Positions 1 to 5,623 of a DNA stretch of 5,623 bases are shown here, piece after piece. Numbering within the stretch: position 1 is the stretch's first letter; every line of letters starts with the position of its first letter. Position numbers and translations under genes: made by a program. This DNA comes from a bacterium (GTDB taxonomy: Bacteria; Pseudomonadota; Gammaproteobacteria; Burkholderiales; Burkholderiaceae_C). The notes beneath the pieces were generated by a model that had not been told where the DNA came from, ran no database searches, and was given only the letters and a program-made list of their open reading frames with translations. The stretch spans positions 1 through 5,623 of the forward strand of contig JAVBYK010000479.1 of NCBI GenBank assembly GCA_030824095.1, in the 5' to 3' direction.

Positions 1-692
1 GCCAGGCTGGCGGCCTGCAGCGCGTCCAGCAGCTTGCGCTGGCCCAAAGCGGCGTCGAACTGCCACTCCGGGCGGGCCGTGGTGTACAGGGCGTTGACCC
101 CGCTGGTGCCCATTCGCAGGCGCTTGAGCCGGTCTTCAAAGGCCTGCGTGGCGCCGGCGCTGTAGGCCAGCTCACTCGGGCTGACGCGCGCCACCCACTC
201 GGGCACGGCGTCAGGCGTGCATTCGGCCAGGTGCACCACACCCTGTGTCACGCTGAACCAGGCCAGGCCGCAGCGGTTGCGCGGGCCCTGGTGCACAGCC
301 ATCAGCACGGATTCGGATTTTTCGCTGAGCAGTTCGGCGTCCACCAGCGTGCCGGGGGTCACCACGCGCACCACCTTGCGCTCCACCGGCCCCTTGCCGG
401 TGACTTCGCCGACCTGTTCACAAATGGCGACCGACTCGCCCTGACGGATCAACTTGGCCAGATAGCCTTCCATGGCGTGGAAGGGCACGCCCGCCATGAC
501 CACCGGCTCGCCGGCGGACTGGCCGCGCTGGGTCAGGGTGATGTCGAGCAGGCGGGCGGCCTTTTCGGCATCGGCGTAGAACATTTCATAGAAATCACCC
601 ATGCGGTAGAAGAGCAGGGTGTCGGGGTAGTCGGCCTTGAGTCCAAGGTACTGCTGCATCATGGGGGAATGCGGCTTGAGGGTGTCGTTCAT
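1..692 (-). CDS. mutS: DNA mismatch repair protein MutS, N-terminal part (cut by window edge)
   Basis: MutS binds base-base mismatches and small insertion/deletion loops as a dimer and recruits MutL. About 230 N-terminal codons are present of a protein usually near 850-880 residues; the clamp, lever and ATPase domains lie off the left edge. The start ATG (complement of 690-692) gives an N-terminus with the family pattern: a PMMQQYL stretch at residues 10-16, then YRMGDFYEMF at 29-38. F34-Y35-E36 is the Phe-x-Glu mismatch-reading motif (the Phe stacks on the mismatch). LLDITLTQRG, a VMAGVPFHAMEGYLAKLI stretch and the ICEQVG / VVTPGTLVD blocks complete mismatch domain I and lead into connector domain II. 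No clear Shine-Dalgarno precedes the ATG, so the start rests on alignment to the family; in-frame ATGs at residues 11 and 12 are less likely alternatives. It is divergent from the DoxX gene. Identification is essentially certain. Confidence 0.97.
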   Translation of the reverse strand, partial: MNDTLKPHSPMMQQYLGLKADYPDTLLFYRMGDFYEMFYADAEKAARLLDITLTQRGQSAGEPVVMAGVPFHAMEGYLAKLIRQGESVAICEQVGEVTGKGPVERKVVRVVTPGTLVDAELLSEKSESVLMAVHQGPRNRCGLAWFSVTQGVVHLAECTPDAVPEWVARVSPSELAYSAGATQAFEDRLKRLRMGTSGVNALYTTARPEWQFDAALGQRKLLDALQAASL

Positions 693-766
693 CGGTGGAA
701 GTCTATCAATTCGGGCAGGGCGCAGGCGCGCTGTAAGAAACGGCCTTCGCCCCCGACCAACACCAC
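693..766. other. Divergent intergenic region, mutS / DoxX gene
   Basis: These 74 bp separate the two divergent start codons and should hold both promoters unless they extend into the coding regions. I see no convincing -35/-10 pair in either direction, no strong Shine-Dalgarno for either gene, and no clear operator-like palindrome. A TTGATA hexamer on the minus strand is only about 10 bp from the mutS ATG, too close to act as a -35 box for it. Confidence 0.5.
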
Positions 767-1300
767 ATGACTATCAAACCCATGAACCCAATCTTGCAAC
801 CGCTGGCCGCCGCCGCCACCAGTCCCACAACCCGCCTGCTCACCCGCCTCTTGGGCATGTGCCAGCGCATTCCCGATTCGCTGATCGCCCTGCTGGGGCG
901 GTTTTCCATTGCGGCAGTGTTCTGGAAGTCCGGCCAGACCAAGGTGCAGGGCCTGGTGGTTGATATCGTCAATGGCGACTTCCAGCTCGGCTGGCCGCGC
1001 CTGTCGGACTCGGTAGTTCCCCTGTTCACGGAGGAATACCGCTTGCCGCTGCTGTCGCCCGAGCTGGCCGCCACACTGGCGGCGTTTGGCGAGCACCTCT
1101 TTCCGATACTGCTACTGGTCGGTCTGGCCACCCGGTTTTCGGCGCTGGGTCTGCTGGTCATGACACTGACCATCCAGTTGCTGGTCTATCCCGGTGGCTA
1201 TCCGACCCACGGCACCTGGGCGGCCGTGCTGCTGTTTCTGGTGGCGCGCGGGCCTGGCCGGTTTTCCGTGGATCACTGGATCGCCAAACGCTTCTTCTAG
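767..1300 (+). CDS. DoxX family integral membrane protein
   Basis: A 177-residue inner-membrane protein of the DoxX type. Members of this family are small four-helix membrane proteins, often annotated as quinol-oxidase or redox-associated; the specific role here is unknown. Visible hydrophobic segments lie near residues 36-54, 100-121, 123-141 and 150-161. The family pattern is seen in the first helix followed by FWKSGQTKV (52-60), then a GEHLFPILLLVGLATRFSAL stretch (108-127) with a membrane-embedded Glu109, and a C-terminal GPGRFSVDHWI (162-172). The first 35 residues are a polar, Ala/Thr-rich extension, and ATGs at residues 6 (782) and 31 (857) are possible alternative starts; none has a clear Shine-Dalgarno, so the exact start is uncertain. 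It stands alone: divergent from mutS and 95 bp ahead of the signalling operon. Confidence 0.85.
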   Translation: MTIKPMNPILQPLAAAATSPTTRLLTRLLGMCQRIPDSLIALLGRFSIAAVFWKSGQTKVQGLVVDIVNGDFQLGWPRLSDSVVPLFTEEYRLPLLSPELAATLAAFGEHLFPILLLVGLATRFSALGLLVMTLTIQLLVYPGGYPTHGTWAAVLLFLVARGPGRFSVDHWIAKRFF

Positions 1301-1350
1301 CCTGCAAATTCCGGGGCCCGGGCGACCGCCCACGTGCTACCCTCGTGCAT

Positions 1351-1372
1351 GCCGCGCGAGCGTGTCCGCGGC
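1351..1372 (+). repeat. Short GC-rich inverted repeat in the operon leader
   Basis: GCCGCG at 1351-1356 is the exact reverse complement of CGCGGC at 1367-1372, with a 10-nt loop. It ends 12 nt before the Shine-Dalgarno of the receiver gene, so in the transcript it could influence initiation. It lacks a following U-run and is not a canonical intrinsic terminator. In DNA this GC-rich, a 6-bp repeat can arise by chance. Confidence 0.3.
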
Positions 1373-1384
1373 GCATTCTTCCGC

Positions 1385-1389
1385 AGGAG
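1385..1389 (+). promoter_or_regulatory. Shine-Dalgarno AGGAG for the TTG-started receiver gene
   Basis: AGGAG at 1385-1389 lies 6 nt before TTG 1396-1398, which is ideal spacing. This decides the start in favour of TTG over the in-frame GTG at 1345, which has no purine-rich site upstream. It is the clearest ribosome binding site in the window. Confidence 0.8.
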
Positions 1390-1395
1390 TTCCCC

Positions 1396-1764
1396 TTGAA
1401 ACCGAAATTGCTCATTGTTGACGACAGCAGCGTCTCCAGAATGATGATTCGTGGCCGCATTGCCGCCATGCAACCCGATTGGGAGTTGACGGAAGTGGCC
1501 AGTGGTGACGAGGCGGTGGCCCTGGTTCCCACCCTGCAGCCCGACTTCATCACCATGGATGTCAACATGCCAGGCATCAGCGGGTTTGAGGCGGCGGAGA
1601 AGATTCGCCAGACCAACCAGCACGTCAAGATCGTCATGCTGACCGCCAATATCCAGAGCAGCAGCCGTGAGAAGGCGCAGCAGCTGTCGGCCAAATTTGT
1701 GCAGAAACCGGTCACCCAGGCGTCCATGCAGCAGGCGATTGACTACTTTCTGGGTGCCGCATGA
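1396..1764 (+). CDS. Stand-alone CheY-like response regulator receiver
   Basis: A 122-residue single-domain receiver with no output domain, the usual CheY size. It accepts phosphate from a histidine kinase and signals through protein contact. Key residues are present: the acidic pair D9-D10, phospho-acceptor D55 within TMDVNMPG, switch T83 in MLTANIQ, and K104 in FVQKP. The aromatic switch position before the Lys-Pro is F101, where CheY has Tyr. The TTG start is chosen because AGGAG lies 6 nt upstream and because KPKLLIVDD then forms the first beta strand directly; a GTG at 1345 would add 17 residues outside the fold. Its stop overlaps the next start (ATGA), pairing it with a CheC-family phosphatase that is probably its reset enzyme. 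No kinase is encoded nearby, so the phosphodonor is unknown. It resembles chemotaxis-type receivers, but nothing here ties it to the flagellar motor. Confidence 0.93.
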   Translation: MKPKLLIVDDSSVSRMMIRGRIAAMQPDWELTEVASGDEAVALVPTLQPDFITMDVNMPGISGFEAAEKIRQTNQHVKIVMLTANIQSSSREKAQQLSAKFVQKPVTQASMQQAIDYFLGAA

Positions 1765-2366
1765 GACTCACGCCCCTGGAGCTGGATGCCCTGGCCGAGA
1801 TTTTCAACCACGGCGTGGGGCAGGCGGCCCTGGCCCTGAGCGAACTGGCCGGGGAAGAGGTGCAGCTCAGCGCGCCCAAGGTCGAGGAATTGTCCAAACG
1901 CGAGATTTCCGAAAAGCTCGAAGCGCGCGGCTCCAACCGGATCTGTGCGGTGCGCCAGGCCTTCTCGGGATCGGTGAACACCGAAGCGCTGCTGATGTTC
2001 CCAGTGGAAAAGAGCCTGCAGCTGGTGCAATTGATGGTCGGGGACGATGTTCCACTGGCGCAGCTGAGTGAAATGGAGCAGGAATCGCTGGCCGAGATTG
2101 GCAATATCCTGCTCAATTCTGTGGTGGCCAGTGTGGCCGACATGCTGCACATCGAGTTCGAAGGCTCGTTGCCACAGGTGGAGTTGGGGCGCGCAGGCGA
2201 TGTGCTGTACATGGGCGACGATCTGGATGACTCCATCCTGAGCCTGCAAATCAACTTTAAAATCGCGTCCAGGCAAGTACAAGGCTACCTGGTGTTTTTG
2301 TTGGATGTGGCCTCAAGCGAGGCACTCAAAAAGAAAATTGCCGCATTTATTGAGTCCATGGAATGA
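1761..2366 (+). CDS. CheC-family aspartyl-phosphate phosphatase
   Basis: A 201-residue protein matching the CheC/CheX/FliY phosphatase family, which dephosphorylates CheY-type receivers. CheC proteins carry two copies of an active-site pattern, acidic or Ser-x3-Glu-x2-Asn-x(21-22)-Pro. Both are visible. Site 1: D9, E13, N16, P39 (22 residues between Asn and Pro). Site 2: E112, N115, P138 (again 22 between), with E108 at the leading position. The two half-repeats match the family's pseudo-two-fold architecture and length (about 200 residues; CheX is shorter with one site). No membrane segment is present. The start overlaps the receiver stop and its own stop overlaps the cyclase start, both as ATGA, so it is probably made in step with both by translational coupling. 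The likely substrate is the receiver just upstream (inference). CheD, the usual CheC partner, is not encoded here. A FliN/FliY C-terminal domain is absent, excluding FliY. Confidence 0.9.
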   Translation: MRLTPLELDALAEIFNHGVGQAALALSELAGEEVQLSAPKVEELSKREISEKLEARGSNRICAVRQAFSGSVNTEALLMFPVEKSLQLVQLMVGDDVPLAQLSEMEQESLAEIGNILLNSVVASVADMLHIEFEGSLPQVELGRAGDVLYMGDDLDDSILSLQINFKIASRQVQGYLVFLLDVASSEALKKKIAAFIESME

Positions 2367-3367
2367 CCCAATCGCTATCTCCGTCGCCCCTGCCGTTGTG
2401 GCTGGATTGGGTGCTCTCTGCCACGCCGTCGGGCTTGTTGTTGCTGGATGCAGAGTCCAACATCGTTTTTGCCAACAAATGGTTTCTGCTGCGTGCCAGA
2501 GTCAGTGTGGACGAGATCGTTGGGCGGGGTGTGCGGGACGTGTTTGCGGTGTTGCAGGGCAGCCATTTTGAGCGGGCGCTGGTCAAAGCCATGCGCTCGG
2601 GTTTTCCGGCTTTGTTGTCACAGACCCTGCATCCTTCGCCCTTTCCGCTCTACGCACCCGCAGCGACCGCCGTCAGTGACAACCTGCTGCGCCAGTCCAT
2701 CCACATCGTGCCCATGGGACCCACGGACGCCGCTGCGGCCGGACAACGCTACATCCTGATCCAGATTGCCGACGTGTCCCCCACGGTGGCGCGCGAGCGC
2801 CTGCTCAAGGCCCATGCGGATCGCATGAGTGACCTGGTGCACATTGACGCATTGACCGGCATTGGCAACCGCCGCTTTTTTGACGAATCGATTTCGGCCG
2901 AGCTGCGGGCCGCCAGCCGCACAGGAACCTCCCTGGGTCTGGTGATGCTGGATATTGACCAGTTCAAGCAGTTCAACGACCTGTATGGCCATCCTGCTGG
3001 CGACCGCTGCCTGCGCGCGGTTGCTGACGTGGTGAAGACGGTCTGCCGCCGTCCGCGCGACCTGGTGGCGCGCTACGGCGGCGAAGAGCTGGCCGCCATC
3101 CTGCCGGATACCGACGATGTGGGCGCGGCCCAGGTCGCCAGGGACATTCTGCAGAAGCTGCGTGATCTGGGGCTGCAGCACGAAGACAACCTGGGCCGCT
3201 CCATCGTGACCGCCAGTGCCGGCGTGTATGCCGGAGTGCCCCAATCAGGCGACTCCGCGGATGTGGTCGTCGGGCACGCGGATCAGGCGCTGTATGCCGC
3301 CAAGAATGCGGGGCGGGACCGCGTCTACTGTTTTGACGCCGGACGCCAAGAGGCAGTTCCCGGCTGA
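2363..3367 (+). CDS. Soluble PAS-GGDEF diguanylate cyclase
   Basis: A 334-residue cytoplasmic enzyme expected to make cyclic di-GMP from two GTP. Residues about 15-140 form a PAS-like sensor (LLLLDAESNIVFAN at 25-38, then RYILIQIADVSP at 129-140) with a proline-rich insert near 90-100. A helical linker (about 141-160) leads to the GGDEF domain at about 160-327. Its signatures are DALTGIGNRR (162-171), metal-site D197 in LDIDQFK, NDLYGHPAGD (205-214), catalytic GGEEL (239-243, an active variant of GGDEF) and a closing ALYAAKNAGRDRVY (309-322). R230-P-R-D233, five residues before the signature, is an intact RxxD inhibitory I-site, so product feedback is expected. There are no membrane helices or receiver domain, so control must come through the PAS domain or protein contact. 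The start overlaps the CheC-like gene stop by ATGA, with no strong Shine-Dalgarno, suggesting coupled translation. The PAS ligand cannot be read from the sequence. Confidence 0.94.
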   Translation: MTQSLSPSPLPLWLDWVLSATPSGLLLLDAESNIVFANKWFLLRARVSVDEIVGRGVRDVFAVLQGSHFERALVKAMRSGFPALLSQTLHPSPFPLYAPAATAVSDNLLRQSIHIVPMGPTDAAAAGQRYILIQIADVSPTVARERLLKAHADRMSDLVHIDALTGIGNRRFFDESISAELRAASRTGTSLGLVMLDIDQFKQFNDLYGHPAGDRCLRAVADVVKTVCRRPRDLVARYGGEELAAILPDTDDVGAAQVARDILQKLRDLGLQHEDNLGRSIVTASAGVYAGVPQSGDSADVVVGHADQALYAAKNAGRDRVYCFDAGRQEAVPG

Positions 3368-3380
3368 CTGAGCGGCTGGT

Positions 3381-5623
3381 ATGTCCGCCTTTCCACACGA
3401 CGACCCGCCCGCTGTCGCTGTGGGCGCCGCCGGCATGGAAGTGATGTCCGGCGGCGACATTCCCCTGTACAAGGCCATTTTCGTCAACAGCCCGGAGGCC
3501 ATGGCGCTGACACGCGTGCGTGACGATGTGATGGTTGATGTCAATGCGGAATGGTTGAGGCTGACCGGCTTCCCCAGGGACCGGGTGGTGGGGCACACCG
3601 CGATGGACTTTGGCCTGTGGCCGGACGAAGCGTCCCGCGAAGCGGCTTTGCGGCCGCTGGCCAGTGGCGGACAGTTGCGTGATGTGGATGTCACGCTGCG
3701 CACCGAGGACGGTGTGCATCGGCTCATGTGCATCAGCGCAGTGCTGTTGGAGGTGCAGGCGGAACGTTATTTTCTTTTTTACCTGCGGGACGTGACCGCC
3801 ACGCGCATGGCCCAGGCCGCCGTGCACGCAGGCGAGCAGGCCCTGGAGCAGGCCAACGAGAAGCTGAACCGCCAGCTCACGCTGCACCAGATGACTGAAA
3901 CCATGGCCAAAGTGGGCTACTGGGTGGTCTATCCGGGGGACCCCATGGTGCATCTGTCGCAAGGCTACTGCGAGATCGGTCACCTGGGCAACGCACCCCT
4001 GGCGCCCATCGGTGAGCACCTGAATGGTGTGCTGGAGGAGGACCGGCCCATCGTCAAGCGCGCCCTCAAGCGCATGGATGGCGAAATCGTCGAGTACCGC
4101 TGGCGCCGGCCGGATGGCACCATCATCTGGCTGCGCTCGCGTCTGCAGCGCCAGGTGGAGCAGGGTGTCGTCAAGGCCGAATTTGGCATCGTGCAGGACA
4201 TTTCCGGCGAGCGGGCAGCCCTGCAGGCCGCTGCCGATCAACTGGCGGCTACGCAGCGCAGTGAAGCGCGTTTTCGCGCCCTGACCGAACTGAGTTCGGA
4301 CTGGTATTGGGAGCAGGATGCGCAGTTCCGCTTCATCCGGTTCGATGGCGAGCATGAGGCCACCCGGGCCATGCCACCCGAGAGCTACCTGGGCAAGACG
4401 CGTTGGGATTCCGGCGTGCAGGGGGTCAGCCCGGCGCAGTGGGCTGAGCACCGTGCGGTGGTGGAGGCGCATGAGGTGTTTCATGACTTCCAGATGCAGC
4501 GCGCGCGTGCCGATGGCTCGCTGATGTGGGTGTCCATCAGTGGCGCGCCCATATTTGACGGCAACGGTGCTTTCATGGGTTACCGTGGCACCGGTCGCGA
4601 AATCAGCGCACGCAAGCAGGCGGAAGCCGATATTGAGCGCCTGGCATTCTTTGATGCACTGACCGGTTTGCCCAATCGACGCCTGTTGATCGACCGGCTG
4701 AGTCAGTCCATTGCGGCGTGCGCTCGCCGCGGCTGCTTCGGTGCCCTGCTGTTCATTGATCTGGACAACTTCAAGGTCCTCAACGACACGCGAGGCCACC
4801 ACATGGGCGATGAGCTGCTCAAACAGGTTGGCGCGCGCCTGACGGCCTGTGTGCGCAGCGTGGATACCGTGGCTCGTCTGGGGGGAGACGAGTTTGTGGT
4901 GATGTTGGAGGAGATCGGCACCACCGAGACGGATGCGGCAGCCCAGGCCGAGGCGGTTGGCAAGAAGGTTTTGCTGGCGTTGAACCAGCAGTTCGATCTG
5001 GACGGGATGATGCACCACAGTTCCCCCAGTATTGGTGTAGCCCTGTTTTTCGATCTTCAGCAAAGCGTGGAGGAGTTGCTGCAGCGCGCCGACCTGGCCA
5101 TGTACCAGTCCAAGGCGGCTGGACGCAACACACTGCGCTTCTTTGACCCGGTGATGCAGGCCGCGGCAAGCGCACGTGCGGCCATGGAAATGGATTTGCG
5201 CAATGCACTGGAACGCCAGGAGTTCCTGTTGCACTACCAGCCGGTGGTGGATGAGAACGGCAGGACCACCGGGGTGGAGGCTCTTTTGCGCTGGAAGCAT
5301 CCGGTGCGTGGCATGGTGCCACCGGCCGAGTTCATTCCGGTGGCCGAGCAGGCCGGCCTGATTCTGCCGCTAGGTCACTGGGTGCTGGAGGCCGCGTGTG
5401 CCCAGTTGGTTGCCTGGAATGGCAACGCCGTGACGCGGGGGCTCACCATAGCCGTGAACGTCAGTGCGCGCCAGTTCCGCCATCCAGAGTTCACCCCACA
5501 ACTGCTGGAGCTGTTGCGTCTGAGTGGCGCCAATCCCTACCGGTTGAAGCTGGAGCTGACCGAGAGCATGCTGCTCAGCGACTTTGAGGAAGTCATCGTC
5601 AAGATGGGGGAGCTGCGCTCCAT
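3381..5623 (+). CDS. PAS-PAS-PAS-GGDEF-EAL cyclic di-GMP protein (3' end outside window)
   Basis: 747 codons are visible and the frame is still open at the window end; about 140 more residues are expected to finish the EAL domain. In order: a disordered N-terminus (1-27); PAS1 (about 28-140, ending LRDVTATR); a coiled-coil-like linker rich in Ala/Glu/Gln (141-170); PAS2 (about 172-275, ending VQDIS); a second helical linker; PAS3 (about 297-412, ending TGREISARKQAE). GGDEF (about 418-590) has DALTGLPNRR (425-434), D460/D462 in IDLDNF, an intact GGDEF (501-505) and I-site R492/D495. The EAL domain (from about 605) has HYQPVVD, catalytic EALLRW (633-638), NVSARQF (693-699) and ELTE with metal ligands E725/E728; later DDFG, Lys and Gln motifs are off the edge. 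Both makes and degrades c-di-GMP in principle; which dominates is unknown. No membrane helix is seen. It begins 13 bp after the cyclase stop with only a weak GAGCGG ribosome site (3370-3375); ATGs at residues 19 and 22 are alternatives. Confidence 0.94.
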   Translation, partial: MSAFPHDDPPAVAVGAAGMEVMSGGDIPLYKAIFVNSPEAMALTRVRDDVMVDVNAEWLRLTGFPRDRVVGHTAMDFGLWPDEASREAALRPLASGGQLRDVDVTLRTEDGVHRLMCISAVLLEVQAERYFLFYLRDVTATRMAQAAVHAGEQALEQANEKLNRQLTLHQMTETMAKVGYWVVYPGDPMVHLSQGYCEIGHLGNAPLAPIGEHLNGVLEEDRPIVKRALKRMDGEIVEYRWRRPDGTIIWLRSRLQRQVEQGVVKAEFGIVQDISGERAALQAAADQLAATQRSEARFRALTELSSDWYWEQDAQFRFIRFDGEHEATRAMPPESYLGKTRWDSGVQGVSPAQWAEHRAVVEAHEVFHDFQMQRARADGSLMWVSISGAPIFDGNGAFMGYRGTGREISARKQAEADIERLAFFDALTGLPNRRLLIDRLSQSIAACARRGCFGALLFIDLDNFKVLNDTRGHHMGDELLKQVGARLTACVRSVDTVARLGGDEFVVMLEEIGTTETDAAAQAEAVGKKVLLALNQQFDLDGMMHHSSPSIGVALFFDLQQSVEELLQRADLAMYQSKAAGRNTLRFFDPVMQAAASARAAMEMDLRNALERQEFLLHYQPVVDENGRTTGVEALLRWKHPVRGMVPPAEFIPVAEQAGLILPLGHWVLEAACAQLVAWNGNAVTRGLTIAVNVSARQFRHPEFTPQLLELLRLSGANPYRLKLELTESMLLSDFEEVIVKMGELRS

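Larger units (their letters stand above)
1301..1395 (+). other. Leader / intergenic region before the signalling operon
   Basis: These 95 bp lie between the DoxX gene stop and the preferred TTG start of the receiver gene. They should contain the operon promoter if the operon is not read through from the DoxX gene. A weak extended -10-like TGCTACCCT sits at 1335-1343 but has no recognisable -35 at the proper distance. A GC-rich hairpin occurs at 1351-1372. No T-tract terminator follows the DoxX gene, so read-through is possible. Confidence 0.4.

Noticed and set aside
231..770. A 179-codon + strand open frame opposite mutS.
   Set aside because: It mirrors the unmistakable MutS reading on the minus strand; its His/Ala/Gly-rich product has no recognisable motif and it crosses the mutS start and the intergenic region.
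1320..1331. GGGC-GACC-GCCC mini-hairpin just after the DoxX gene, considered as its terminator.
   Set aside because: The stem is only 4 bp and there is no downstream T-run, so it is not a supported intrinsic terminator.
1335..1343. TGCTACCCT as an extended -10 promoter for the operon.
   Set aside because: It matches only the TG extension and the first, second and last positions of the -10 hexamer, and the sequence 16-18 bp upstream (GGGGCCCGG region) has no -35 likeness; not strong enough to annotate.
1743..2282. Two long minus-strand open frames (about 180 codons each) opposite the CheC-like gene.
   Set aside because: The + strand carries both CheC active-site motifs in proper spacing; the antisense products resemble no family and have no supported start.
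1396..2366. Reading the first two operon genes as part of a chemotaxis (che) cluster controlling the flagellar motor.
   Set aside because: No cheA, cheW, cheB, cheR, cheD, mcp or flagellar gene is in the window, and both neighbours downstream are c-di-GMP enzymes; motor control cannot be supported.
2973..5300. A 775-codon open frame on the minus strand, opposite the two cyclase genes.
   Set aside because: It is antisense to two clearly homologous genes and spans their junction. Its product is rich in His, Arg, Gln and Gly with no domain or motif, as expected for an open antisense frame in GC-rich DNA with strong third-position bias.

Overview
The window is GC-rich, gene-dense bacterial DNA. 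Protein sequence and codon use suggest a betaproteobacterium, probably Burkholderiales (Comamonadaceae-like). That placement is an inference from the style of the MutS, PAS-GGDEF and DoxX sequences, not from a search. There are six protein-coding genes and no RNA gene, mobile element, CRISPR array or long repeat that I could see.

Left part (1-1300): the 5' end of mutS (mismatch recognition) is read leftward off the window edge. It is separated by 74 bp from a divergently read small membrane protein of the DoxX family. These two look like ordinary chromosomal neighbours and have no evident link to the rest.

Right part (1396-5623, + strand): a compact four-gene signalling operon. In order it encodes a stand-alone CheY-like receiver, a CheC-family aspartyl-phosphate phosphatase with two recognisable active-site motifs, a soluble PAS-GGDEF diguanylate cyclase, and a large PAS-PAS-PAS-GGDEF-EAL protein cut by the window end. 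Genes 1/2 and 2/3 overlap by ATGA (4 bp), and genes 3/4 are 13 bp apart, so co-transcription and translational coupling are likely. The receiver probably starts at a TTG with a good Shine-Dalgarno sequence rather than at the longer GTG alternative.

How they may work together (inference): a histidine kinase encoded elsewhere phosphorylates the receiver, the CheC-like protein resets it, and the state of this pair controls one or both cyclic-di-GMP enzymes. No CheA, CheW, CheD or chemoreceptor is encoded here, so this appears to be a chemotaxis-type phosphorylation switch used for c-di-GMP signalling rather than a chemotaxis locus. Both GGDEF domains keep a catalytic signature (GGEEL, GGDEF) and an RxxD product-inhibition site, and the EAL part seen so far keeps its EALLRW and ELTE motifs. 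The operon is the most interesting content of the window.
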